From Streptomyces bambusae (GTDB lineage Bacteria; Actinomycetota; Actinomycetes; Streptomycetales; Streptomycetaceae): DNA of 64,000 nucleotides. Below the pieces are notes generated by a model, which saw only the letters and a list, made by a program, of their open reading frames with translations, was not told the origin of the DNA and made no database searches. The stretch spans positions 52,067 through 116,066 of the forward strand of contig NZ_JAJAUZ010000022.1 in the NCBI RefSeq assembly GCF_020532645.1, in the 5' to 3' direction. Position numbers and translations under genes: made by a program. Shown here piece by piece: positions 1-7,764 of the stretch. Position 1 is the first letter of the stretch, and each line of letters starts with the position of its first letter.

Positions 1-786
1 CCGCAGGCCCAGGTGGTCGGGGTCCACCAGCATCCACTCGGCGCGCACCGCGCCGGTCTCGGCCGGGACGTCGTCCGGGCCGGGCAGGACGATCAGGCGG
101 CCGCCGGGGCGGAGCACCTTCAGGGAGCGCTCCGCGGTCTCGCCGCCGAGCCCGTCCAGGACCACGTCCACGTCGGACACCACGTCCTCGAAACGGACCG
201 TGCGGTAGTCGACGACCTCGTCGGCACCGAGCGAGCGCACCAGGTCGTGCTTGCCGGCACTGGCCGTGCCGATCACGTACGCGCCGAGGGCCTTGGCGAT
301 CTGCACCGCGAAGTGGCCGACGCCGCCGGCCGCCGCGTGCACCAGCACCCGCTGCCCGGGCTGCACGCCGGCGGTGTCCACCAGGGCCTGCCAGGCGGTC
401 AGCGCGGCCAGCGGCAGGGCCGCGGCCTCCACATGGGTCAGGGACTCCGGCTTGGGGGCGAGGTGCCGGGCCGGGGCCACCACGTACTCGGCGTAGCCGC
501 CCGCCTGGCGGGGGAACAGCGGCATGCCGAAGACCTCGTCGCCGGGACGGAAGACGGTCACGCCGGGGCCGACGGCCTCGACGGTGCCGGACACGTCCCA
601 GCCGACGGCCGGGACCGCGCCCCACTCGATCAGGCCGCCGGTGGCCCGGGTCTTCCAGTCCACCGGGTTGACGCCGGCCGCGTGGACACGGACCAGGACC
701 TCGCCGAGGCCGGGGGCGGGCCGGTCGAGCTCGGCCACGGTCAGGGTCTCGGGTCCGCCCCACTGGTTGACGACGACGGCACGCAT
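1..786 (-). CDS. NADP-dependent zinc-less alcohol dehydrogenase / quinone oxidoreductase family protein (3' end outside window)
   Basis: Reading down from the ATG at 786 gives 262 residues with no stop before the window edge; the family is usually about 305-320 residues, so roughly 50 C-terminal residues are missing. It begins MRAVVVNQWGGPETL, the classic MDR N-terminus. It has GWDVSGTVEAVGPGV in the GroES-like domain and the nucleotide-binding loop HAAAGGVGHFAVQIAKALGA in the Rossmann domain. No catalytic or structural zinc cysteines are seen, so it is of the quinone oxidoreductase type. It probably reduces quinones or enones with NADPH; the substrate is unknown. It is divergent from the GlxA-type regulator at 952, a plausible controller. 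Confidence 0.85.
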   Translation of the reverse strand, partial: MRAVVVNQWGGPETLTVAELDRPAPGLGEVLVRVHAAGVNPVDWKTRATGGLIEWGAVPAVGWDVSGTVEAVGPGVTVFRPGDEVFGMPLFPRQAGGYAEYVVAPARHLAPKPESLTHVEAAALPLAALTAWQALVDTAGVQPGQRVLVHAAAGGVGHFAVQIAKALGAYVIGTASAGKHDLVRSLGADEVVDYRTVRFEDVVSDVDVVLDGLGGETAERSLKVLRPGGRLIVLPGPDDVPAETGAVRAEWMLVDPDHLGLR

Positions 787-924
787 GGCAGGTCTCCCAA
801 AAAGAAGTCGAAGGTCCGCAGGGGTTTTCCTGCGAGCGTTCCGCGGTTTTTCGGGGCTTTCACCCTGCTTTCCGCGGCGGTGAGACCAGCATGGCTGCGC
901 CTGCCCCGGCGCGGTACTGGCCGG

Positions 925-953
925 ATGGCCACTATGTGACAGAATCTGGCCAT
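925..953. promoter_or_regulatory. Inverted repeat over the GlxA-type regulator start, candidate autoregulatory operator
   Basis: ATGGCCA (925-931) and TGGCCAT (947-953) are perfect inverted arms around a 15-base centre; the right arm covers the ATG at 952. A -10-like CAGAAT (940-945) ends six bases before the ATG, so the gene may be transcribed nearly leaderless. Binding by the regulator itself is inference. Confidence 0.35.
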
Positions 954-1956
954 GACCCCGGAGCCCGCCGAAACCACCGCACCTGCCGTCCATCGCGTCG
1001 CCGTCCTCGCCCTTCCCGGCGTCCCGCCCTTCGAGCTGGGCATGCCCTCGCGGGTCTTCGGCAGTGCCATGGACGCGACCGGCCGGGTGCTCTACGAGGT
1101 CACCGTCTGCACCGCCGACGGCGGGCCGGTGCTCAGCGACGCCGGGTTCACCGTGCTGCCCGCGGCCGGCCCCGAGGCCCTCGCCGCCGCCGACACCGTG
1201 ATCGTCCCGCCCACCCACGCCATGCCCGAGCTGGGGGAGGGCGGACCGCTGCCCCCCGAGGTCACCGCCGCCATCGCGGCGATCCGGCCCGGCACCCGGC
1301 TGGTGTCCATCTGCTCCGGGTCCTACGTGCTGGCCGCCGCCGGGCTGCTCGACGGCCGGCCCGCCACCACCCACTGGAACCTCGCCCCCGAGTTCCGGCG
1401 CGCCTACCCCAAGGTCAACGTCGACGAGGAGGTCCTGTTCGTCGACGACGGGGATGTGCTCACCTCCGCTGGCGTGGCGGCCGGCGTCGACCTCTGCCTG
1501 CACCTCATCCGCCGCGACCACGGCGCTGCCGTCGCCAACCGGGCCGCCCGGATCTGTGTCGTACCGCCCTGGCGGGACGGCGGCCAGGCCCAGTACATCG
1601 ACCGGCCGGTGCCGGAGCCCGTCCTGGCCACCACCGCCGCCACCCGGGCCTGGGCCCTGGAGCACCTCGGCGAGCCGCTGTCGCTGGCGCAGCTCGCCGA
1701 GCACGCCCGGATGAGCCTGCGCACCTTCACCCGCCGGTTCCGCGAGGAGGCCGGGCTCACCCCGGTCCAGTGGCTGACCGCCCAGCGCATCGAACTCGCC
1801 CGGCAGCTGCTGGAGTCGAGCGACCTGCCGGTGGACCTGGTGGCCCACCGGGCAGGGTTCGGTTCGGCCAACTCGCTGCGCCAGCACATGCGTACGGCGC
1901 TCGGCGTGTCGCCGGTCGCCTACCGCAGGACCTTCCAGGCCCGGGCCGCGGCCTGA
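952..1956 (+). CDS. GlxA family transcriptional regulator (DJ-1/PfpI-like domain plus AraC-type HTH)
   Basis: 334 residues, normal for the family. Residues about 12-185 form a DJ-1/PfpI-like amidotransferase fold with the nucleophile-elbow motif SICSGSYVLAAAGLLDG. The last about 100 residues are an AraC/XylS double HTH (LAQLAEHARMSLRTFTRRF, then DLVAHRAGFGSANSLRQHM and GVSPVAYRRTF). In this family the N-terminal domain is thought to sense a ligand and the AraC part binds DNA. The gene is divergent from an oxidoreductase, a common arrangement in which the regulator controls its neighbour. No strong Shine-Dalgarno precedes the ATG, consistent with a leaderless message. Confidence 0.9.
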   Translation: MTPEPAETTAPAVHRVAVLALPGVPPFELGMPSRVFGSAMDATGRVLYEVTVCTADGGPVLSDAGFTVLPAAGPEALAAADTVIVPPTHAMPELGEGGPLPPEVTAAIAAIRPGTRLVSICSGSYVLAAAGLLDGRPATTHWNLAPEFRRAYPKVNVDEEVLFVDDGDVLTSAGVAAGVDLCLHLIRRDHGAAVANRAARICVVPPWRDGGQAQYIDRPVPEPVLATTAATRAWALEHLGEPLSLAQLAEHARMSLRTFTRRFREEAGLTPVQWLTAQRIELARQLLESSDLPVDLVAHRAGFGSANSLRQHMRTALGVSPVAYRRTFQARAAA

Positions 1957-2023
1957 CCGGAACGGCCGTACGAGCCGGGCACCGGAGTCCCTTCTTCCTC
2001 AACTGTCTTATTCGGACACGTTG

Positions 2024-2052
2024 TTGAGCAATTCCCCCGTGAGGGTGATACT
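2024..2052 (+). promoter_or_regulatory. Candidate sigma-70-type promoter of the subtilisin gene
   Basis: TTGAGC (2024-2029), a 17-base spacer and GATACT (2047-2052) resemble a housekeeping (HrdB-type) promoter. Transcription would start near 2059, about 30 bases before the ATG at 2088. Confidence 0.4.
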
Positions 2053-2087
2053 GCCGCTTCCGGGGGGCGATCCCCGCCCTCCGCGCG

Positions 2088-5000
2088 ATGACCTCTCATC
2101 CGGGGGATGAATTGCGTAAAGAACTGAAGAGGGCGTCCGCGGCGGGTGTCGCCGCGGCCGCCGCTGTGGCCCTGCTGGCGGGACTGACCACCCCGTCCGC
2201 GGCCCAGACCGTCCACACCGCCGATCCGCTCCCCGCCGCCGCAGACACCGGCACCGCCCGCAAGGGGCTCACCCGCATCACCCTCGTCACCGGCGACCGC
2301 GTGGTCGTCGACGGCCAGGGCCGGCCCGTCGGGCTGGAGCGGGCCCCCGGCCGGGCCCGGATACCCGTGTCCGTCGAACGCGACGGCACCCACACCCGCG
2401 TCGTGCCCTACGACGCCCGGCGCCTGATCGCCGACGGCACCCTCGACGCCCGGCTCTTCGACGTCACCGAACTCAGCCGCCCCGAGTACCGCGCCTCCCA
2501 CGGCGACCGGCTCCGGCTGATCATCGGCTACCAGGGCGCCGCCCCGGCCGCCCGCGCCGCGCTGCGCAACGCCGGCGACACCGACGTCCGGCACACCTTC
2601 CGCACCCTGGGCGCCGAGGCCGTCAGCGCCGGTCCGCAGGGCGCGGCCGCCGTCTGGGAAGCCCTCACCGACAGGCAGCGCGCCACCGGCAGCCGCACCG
2701 CGGCCGCCGGCATCGCCCGGATCTGGCTGGACGGCATCCGCAAGGCCGGCCTCGACAAGAGCACCCGGCAGATCGGCGCCGACAAGGCCTGGGCCGCCGG
2801 CTACGACGGCAAGGGCGTCAAGATCGCCGTCCTCGACACCGGCGTCGACGCCACCCACCCCGACCTCGCCGGCCAGGTGCTCGCCGCCAAGAACTTCACC
2901 CGGTCCGCCGACACCAAGGACCGCGTCGGCCACGGCACCCACGTCGCCTCCATCGCCGCCGGCACCGGCGCCGCCTCCGGAGGCCGGCTGAAGGGTGTCG
3001 CACCCGGCGCCAAGGTGCTCGCCGGCAAGGTCCTCGACGACGGCGGGTCCGGCGACGACTCCGGCATCCTCGCCGGCTTCGAATGGGCCGTCGCCGAGGG
3101 CGCCGACATCATCAACCTGAGCCTCGGCGGCGGCGACACCCCGCAGCTCGACCCCCTCGAAGCCGCCGTGAACAAGCTGAGCGCCGACAAGGGCGTCCTG
3201 TTCGCCGTCGCCGCCGGCAACAGCGGCCCCGGCGCCGGCACCGTCGACTCCCCGGGCAGCGCCGAAGCCGCCCTGACCGTCGGCGCCGTCGACGACAAGG
3301 ACGTGCTCGCCCCGTTCTCCAGCACCGGCCCGCGCACCGGCGACGGCGGCCTCAAGCCCGACGTCACCGCACCCGGCGTGGACATCACCGCGGCCGCCGC
3401 CCCCGGCAGCCTCATCGAGCGCGAGGTGGGCCAGAACCCGCCCGGCTACCTGTCCATCTCCGGCACCTCCATGGCCACCCCGCACGCCGCCGGCGCCGCC
3501 GCCCTGCTCAAGCAGCAGCACCCGCAGTGGAAGGCCGACCGGCTCAAGGGCGTGCTGACGGCCTCCACCAAGGGCGGCGCGTACACCGCCTTCCAGCAGG
3601 GCAGCGGCCGGATCGCCGTCGACCGCGCCCTCGGGCAGCAGGTGATCGCCGAACCCGTCTCCCTCGGCTTCGGCGTCCGGCAGTGGCCGCACCAGGACGA
3701 CAAGCCGGTCACCAAGAACCTCACCTACCGCAACCTCGGCAGCGCCCCGGTCACCCTCACGCTGGCCGTCCGGGCCACCGGCCCCGACAACAAGCCGGCC
3801 CCCAAGGGCTTCTTCACCCTCGGCGCCCGCCAGGTCACCGTCCCCGCCGGCGGCACCGCCAGTGTCCCGGTGACCGCCGACACCCGGCCCGGCGGCACCA
3901 AGGACGGCGCGTACAGCGCGTACGTCACCGCCACCGGCGGCGGCCAGAGCGTGCGCACCGCGGCCGCCGTGGACCGCGAGGTCGAGTCGTACGACGTGAC
4001 GGTCAAGCACATCGGCCGCGACGGCAAGCCCGCGAAGTACGCCGACACCACCCTGATCGGCGTGTCCGGCCCCGCCGCCGACCGCCGCTACGGCATCTAC
4101 GACCCGTCCGGCACCGGCACCCTCCGCGTCCCCCGCGGCGGCTACCTGATGAACTCCGCCGCGATCGACGACCCGGAAGCCGCCCAGCCCGGCATCGACT
4201 GGATCGCCCGGCCCCGGCTCGACATCAGCCGCAACACGACCCTGACCGTGGACGCCCGGACCGCCAAGCCCGTGGACATCACCGTCCCCGCGGCCGACGC
4301 CGTGTCCGCCTTCGCGGCGCCCGGCTACACCGTGACCACGAGCGGCGGCTGGATGTCGTTCGGCTGGTGGCTGGACTCGTACCGGAACTTCCGCATGACC
4401 CAGCAGGGCCCCGACGTACCGGCCGGGAGCCTCTCGCAGCAGTTCGACGGGCACTGGATGCGGGGCGCGGCCGACGAGTACCACGTGGTGCTCGGCGGCC
4501 CGGTCAGGCGGCTCGCGGACGGCTACACCAAGCACCTGAAGGCCGCCGAACTGGCCACCGTCAAGGTAGCCCAGGGCGTCGCGGCCACCGGAAAGCAGGG
4601 CGTGCTCACCTCCCTCGGCTGGCTGCCGCAGGCCGCCGGAGCCACCTCGGCCTCGGTCCCGCGCCCGCTGCCCGGGACCACCACCCTGCACCTGTCCGCG
4701 CAGGACGGCGTGAAGTGGGACACCTACTTCGACCAGAGCGGGGGCAAGGACGCCGAGGGCTTCCCGCTGGTGGAGGCCTCGTACCAGACCATCGCGCCGC
4801 GGGTCTACCAGAGCGGGAAGACGTACCGGGAGACGTTCAACACCGCGGTGTTCGGCCCCCTCGTCGGGGGCGGGTTCGGCATCAACCGGGTCCGCGACGA
4901 GATCGTCGCCTCCCTGCCGCTCTTCGCGGACGGCGCCGGCCACCTCGGCGGCAGCGAGGTCACCAAGGCCGACACGGTCCTGTACCGCAACGGCGTGCCC

Positions 5001-5474
5001 GTCGGGCGCAACAACGACCCTCTGACCGGCGGCTCGTTCAAGGTCCCGGCCGGTGACGCCGCGTACAAGCTGACCACCACCGTGGACCGCAGCCCCGCGC
5101 TGTCCATGGTCTCCACCCGGATCAAGGCCGCCTGGTGGTTCCGCTCGGCGAAGACCACCAAGGAGACGCCGCTGCCGGTCTCCGTGGTCCGCTTCGCCCC
5201 GGAGGTCGCCCTGGACGGCACCTCCCCGGCCGGCCGCACCGTCGCCATCCCGCTGACCGTGCAGGGCCCGGCCGGCGGGAAGGGCCTGAAGTCCCTCGCG
5301 GTGTACGCCTCCACGGACGGCGGCTACACCTGGAAGAAGCTGACCGTGAAGGACGGCAGGGTGTCCGTGAAGAACCCGGCCAAGGGCAAGGCGGTCTCGC
5401 TGCGCGCCGTGGTCGAGGACAGGAACGGCAACAAGGGCGACGTGACCATCGTCAACGCCTACTGCGCGGGCTGA
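2088..5474 (+). CDS. Secreted S8 family (subtilisin-like) serine peptidase, large form
   Basis: 1128 residues. The N-terminus has basic residues (RKELKR), a hydrophobic run (AGVAAAAAVALLAGL) and a signal-peptidase site near PSAAQ, so the protein is exported. A propeptide-like region of about 200 residues precedes the catalytic domain. The catalytic set is Asp250 (AVLDTGVD), His282 (GHGTHVA), the oxyanion Asn378 (AAGNSGPG) and Ser461 (GTSMATPHAAG). About 600 residues follow, with beta-rich, Fn3-like segments and no recognised anchor. The ATG at 2088 has no good ribosome site; an in-frame TTG at 2112, preceded by GGGGGA, would give a tighter signal peptide and is a real alternative. Likely role: extracellular protein degradation. 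It stands alone between a regulator and a terminator. Confidence 0.92.
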   Translation: MTSHPGDELRKELKRASAAGVAAAAAVALLAGLTTPSAAQTVHTADPLPAAADTGTARKGLTRITLVTGDRVVVDGQGRPVGLERAPGRARIPVSVERDGTHTRVVPYDARRLIADGTLDARLFDVTELSRPEYRASHGDRLRLIIGYQGAAPAARAALRNAGDTDVRHTFRTLGAEAVSAGPQGAAAVWEALTDRQRATGSRTAAAGIARIWLDGIRKAGLDKSTRQIGADKAWAAGYDGKGVKIAVLDTGVDATHPDLAGQVLAAKNFTRSADTKDRVGHGTHVASIAAGTGAASGGRLKGVAPGAKVLAGKVLDDGGSGDDSGILAGFEWAVAEGADIINLSLGGGDTPQLDPLEAAVNKLSADKGVLFAVAAGNSGPGAGTVDSPGSAEAALTVGAVDDKDVLAPFSSTGPRTGDGGLKPDVTAPGVDITAAAAPGSLIEREVGQNPPGYLSISGTSMATPHAAGAAALLKQQHPQWKADRLKGVLTASTKGGAYTAFQQGSGRIAVDRALGQQVIAEPVSLGFGVRQWPHQDDKPVTKNLTYRNLGSAPVTLTLAVRATGPDNKPAPKGFFTLGARQVTVPAGGTASVPVTADTRPGGTKDGAYSAYVTATGGGQSVRTAAAVDREVESYDVTVKHIGRDGKPAKYADTTLIGVSGPAADRRYGIYDPSGTGTLRVPRGGYLMNSAAIDDPEAAQPGIDWIARPRLDISRNTTLTVDARTAKPVDITVPAADAVSAFAAPGYTVTTSGGWMSFGWWLDSYRNFRMTQQGPDVPAGSLSQQFDGHWMRGAADEYHVVLGGPVRRLADGYTKHLKAAELATVKVAQGVAATGKQGVLTSLGWLPQAAGATSASVPRPLPGTTTLHLSAQDGVKWDTYFDQSGGKDAEGFPLVEASYQTIAPRVYQSGKTYRETFNTAVFGPLVGGGFGINRVRDEIVASLPLFADGAGHLGGSEVTKADTVLYRNGVPVGRNNDPLTGGSFKVPAGDAAYKLTTTVDRSPALSMVSTRIKAAWWFRSAKTTKETPLPVSVVRFAPEVALDGTSPAGRTVAIPLTVQGPAGGKGLKSLAVYASTDGGYTWKKLTVKDGRVSVKNPAKGKAVSLRAVVEDRNGNKGDVTIVNAYCAG

Positions 5475-5493
5475 CCCCTCCCGCACCCCGCGG

Positions 5494-5520
5494 GCCCGCC
5501 GGAGCAGGGCTCCGGCGGGC
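5494..5520 (+). terminator. Hairpin terminator after the subtilisin gene
   Basis: Perfect 12-base arms GCCCGCCGGAGC (5494-5505) and GCTCCGGCGGGC (5509-5520) with a three-base loop, 20 bases after the stop. There is no T-run, as is common in Streptomyces. Confidence 0.6.
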
Positions 5521-5660
5521 TCCGCCACGTCCGCCGCCGGCCGGGGCCGGCCACCGGCCATGACCTCCGGAGTAATCGACCGCCCCGGCCCGCCCCGGCA
5601 GGATCGGCGTACGCCCCGCGGACCGCGCGGGACGGTGCCACCGCAACCGAGGAGAGACGC

Positions 5661-6008
5661 ATGCCCGCCTACGCGATCGCCCACCTGCGCCCCCGGCAGC
5701 CGCACGCCGAGATCATCGAGTACATCGAGCGGATCCAGGCCACCCTCGACCCGTTCGGCGGCCGCTTCCTGGTGCACGGCGCCGAGGTCGAGGTGGTCGA
5801 AGGCCCCTGGGAGGGCACCGTGGTCGTCATCGCCTTCCCTGACATCGAAGCCGCCCGCGCCTGGTACGCCTCCCCGGCCTACCAGGAGATCCTGCCGCTG
5901 CGCACCCGGCACATGGCCGCCGAGGCCGTCCTCGTCGAGGGCGTCCCCGCCGGCTACGACCCGGCCCGGCGGGCCGCCGCACTGCGGGCGACGGCGCAGC
6001 AGGGCTGA
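5661..6008 (+). CDS. DUF1330 domain protein
   Basis: 115 residues, a single DUF1330 (dimeric alpha-beta barrel-like) domain. MPAYAIAHLRPRQPHAEIIE opens it, GGRFLVHGAEVEVVEGPWEG is the family's central strand pair, and FPDIEAARAWYASPAYQEIL is the signature helix. A ribosome site GAGGAGAG lies about 6 bases before the ATG. The molecular function of DUF1330 proteins is not settled, although the fold resembles small oxygenases and isomerases. It is flanked by hairpins and appears to be its own transcription unit. Confidence 0.85.
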   Translation: MPAYAIAHLRPRQPHAEIIEYIERIQATLDPFGGRFLVHGAEVEVVEGPWEGTVVVIAFPDIEAARAWYASPAYQEILPLRTRHMAAEAVLVEGVPAGYDPARRAAALRATAQQG

Positions 6009-6012
6009 CCCG

Positions 6013-6042
6013 GGCCGGCCGGTGCTCGCACCCCGGCCGGCC
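6013..6042 (+). terminator. Hairpin after the DUF1330 gene
   Basis: GGCCGGCCGG (6013-6022) pairs with CCGGCCGGCC (6033-6042) across a ten-base loop, directly after the stop codon at 6008. Confidence 0.5.
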
Positions 6043-6071
6043 GGGCCCGCCCGGGGTGCGAGCATGGGGGC

Positions 6072-6761
6072 ATGGCTACTCATCTGATCACCGGTGCCGG
6101 CTCGGGCATCGGCGCCGCCGTCGCGCGCCGGCTGCACGAGCGCGGCGACGACCTGGTGCTGCTCGCCCGCGACGCCGCCCGCGGCAAGGAGCTCACCGCC
6201 CGCTTCCCCGGCTCCCGGGCGCTCGTCGCCGACCTCGCCGACCCGGACCGGATCTCCTGGGCGTTCTCCCACCAGGCGCTGCCCGACCGGCTCGACTCCC
6301 TGCTGCACGTCGCCGGCATCGTCGACCTCGGCCCGGTCGGCGAACTCCGCCCCAAGACCTGGCACCAGCAGCTCAACGTGAACCTGATCGCCCCCGCCGA
6401 ACTCACCCGGCTGCTGCTGCCCTCGCTGCGCGCCGCCCAGGGCCACGTCGTCTACGTCAACTCCGGCGCCGGCCTCAACGCGCACGCCGAGTGGAGCGCG
6501 TACGCCGCCTCCAAGCACGGCCTCAAGGCCCTCGCCGACTCGCTGCGCCACGAGGAGAAGCCCAACGGCGTCCGCGTCACCTCCGTCTACCCGGGCCGCA
6601 CCGCCACCCCGATGCAGGCCAAGGTGCACTCCCAGGAGGGCAGGGAGTACGACCCGGCGGCCTGGATCGACCCCGAGTCCGTGGCCACCACCGTCGTGAT
6701 GGCCATCGACCTGCCGCGCGACGCCGAGGTCAACGACCTGACCGTACGGCCGGGGCGCTGA
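6072..6761 (+). CDS. Short-chain dehydrogenase/reductase (SDR) family protein
   Basis: 229 residues, classical SDR length. The Rossmann motif is TGAGSGIGAAVARRL near residues 7-20. The NAG-like motif appears as HVAGIVDLGPVGEL. The catalytic Ser is in VYVNSGAGLNAH, followed by the YAASKHGLK active site (Tyr and Lys). SVYPGRTATPM is the conserved PG motif. It is probably an NAD(P)-dependent oxidoreductase of unknown substrate. Only four bases separate its stop from the MetE-like gene downstream, so the two are likely co-transcribed and perhaps functionally linked. Confidence 0.88.
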   Translation: MATHLITGAGSGIGAAVARRLHERGDDLVLLARDAARGKELTARFPGSRALVADLADPDRISWAFSHQALPDRLDSLLHVAGIVDLGPVGELRPKTWHQQLNVNLIAPAELTRLLLPSLRAAQGHVVYVNSGAGLNAHAEWSAYAASKHGLKALADSLRHEEKPNGVRVTSVYPGRTATPMQAKVHSQEGREYDPAAWIDPESVATTVVMAIDLPRDAEVNDLTVRPGR

Positions 6762-6765
6762 GCCG

Positions 6766-7743
6766 ATGACCGCCACCGGAGTCGGCTCGCTGCCCGGCGG
6801 GGACGCGCGCGAGGCCGCCAAGACCGTGACGGGGACCTTCGAGGAGTTCCCGTACCTTGCCGAACTGCCCGCCCGCGGCCCCGGCGCCGACATGATCGGC
6901 CGCTCCCTCGGGCTGCTCGTCGACATGTACGCGCACGTCGAGCCGAGCGGCTGGCGGATCAGCGACCGGCCCGGCCGGGACACCCGGCGGGCCCGGTCCT
7001 GGCTCGGCGAGGACCTCGACGCGCTGGAGGAGTTCACCCAGGGCTACAGCGGCCCGCTCAAGGTGCAGGCCGTCGGCCCGTGGACGCTGGCCGCCGCCCT
7101 CGAACTGCGCGGCGGCGAGGCCGTGCTCCAGGACGCCGGGGCCTGCCGCGACCTGGCCGGCTCGCTCGCCGAGGGCCTGCACGGCCACCTCGCCGACGTC
7201 CGCAAGCGGATCCCCGGCGCCGAGATCGTGCTCCAGTTCGACGAGCCCTCGCTGACCGCGGTGCTGCGCGGCCAGGTGAAGACCGCCAGCGGCTACCGGA
7301 CCCACCGGGCGGTGGACCGGCAGGTCGTGGAGGGCACCCTGCGGGACCTGTTCGCCGTCCACGACGGCCCGGTGACCGTGCACTCGTGCGCGCCCGCCGT
7401 GCCGTTCGCCCTGCTGCGCCGGGCCGGCGCCACGGGCATCTCGTTCGATTTCGCACTGCTCACGGAGCGCGAGGACGAGGCGATCGGCGAAGCCGTCGAA
7501 GGCGGCACGCGGCTCTTCGCCGGTGTGGTCCCCGGCACCGACGGCCCGTTGTCGGACCCGGCCGGTAGCGTCATGGGTGTCAGGAAGCTCTGGCGCAGGC
7601 TGGGACTGTCCCCGGGGACCCTCGCGGAGTCCGTGGTGGTCACCCCGTCGTGCGGTCTGGCGGGTGCTTCGCCCGCCTACGCGCGTGCGGTACAGGCCCA
7701 TTGCGTCCGGGCGGCGAGGTCGCTCGCCGACAACCCTGAGTGA
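6766..7743 (+). CDS. Short MetE-like protein (cobalamin-independent methionine synthase C-terminal family)
   Basis: 325 residues, less than half of full-length MetE (about 760); only the catalytic barrel is present. It begins TGVGSLPGGD as barrel-only members do. Metal-type ligands remain: His206 and Cys208 in VHSCAP and Cys296 in TPSCGLAG. QFDEPSLTAVL corresponds to the D-E-P substrate region. Actinobacteria conserve such a gene directly upstream of ligA. Whether it makes methionine with methyl-folate, uses another methyl donor or has another thiol-methylation role cannot be told from sequence. It lies four bases after the SDR gene and 21 bases before ligA. Confidence 0.82.
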   Translation: MTATGVGSLPGGDAREAAKTVTGTFEEFPYLAELPARGPGADMIGRSLGLLVDMYAHVEPSGWRISDRPGRDTRRARSWLGEDLDALEEFTQGYSGPLKVQAVGPWTLAAALELRGGEAVLQDAGACRDLAGSLAEGLHGHLADVRKRIPGAEIVLQFDEPSLTAVLRGQVKTASGYRTHRAVDRQVVEGTLRDLFAVHDGPVTVHSCAPAVPFALLRRAGATGISFDFALLTEREDEAIGEAVEGGTRLFAGVVPGTDGPLSDPAGSVMGVRKLWRRLGLSPGTLAESVVVTPSCGLAGASPAYARAVQAHCVRAARSLADNPE

Positions 7744-7764
7744 CGGTTCAACGGGAGGACGGGC

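Noticed and set aside
1920..7037. A 1705-codon minus-strand open frame, and similarly long antisense frames at 6730-10089, 10266-13346, 32143-35625 and 51110-55498
   Set aside because: They are antisense to well-recognised genes (subtilisin, ligA, GGDEF-EAL proteins, leuB/ilvE) and have G/R/A/V-rich composition without domains; high GC makes stop codons rare.
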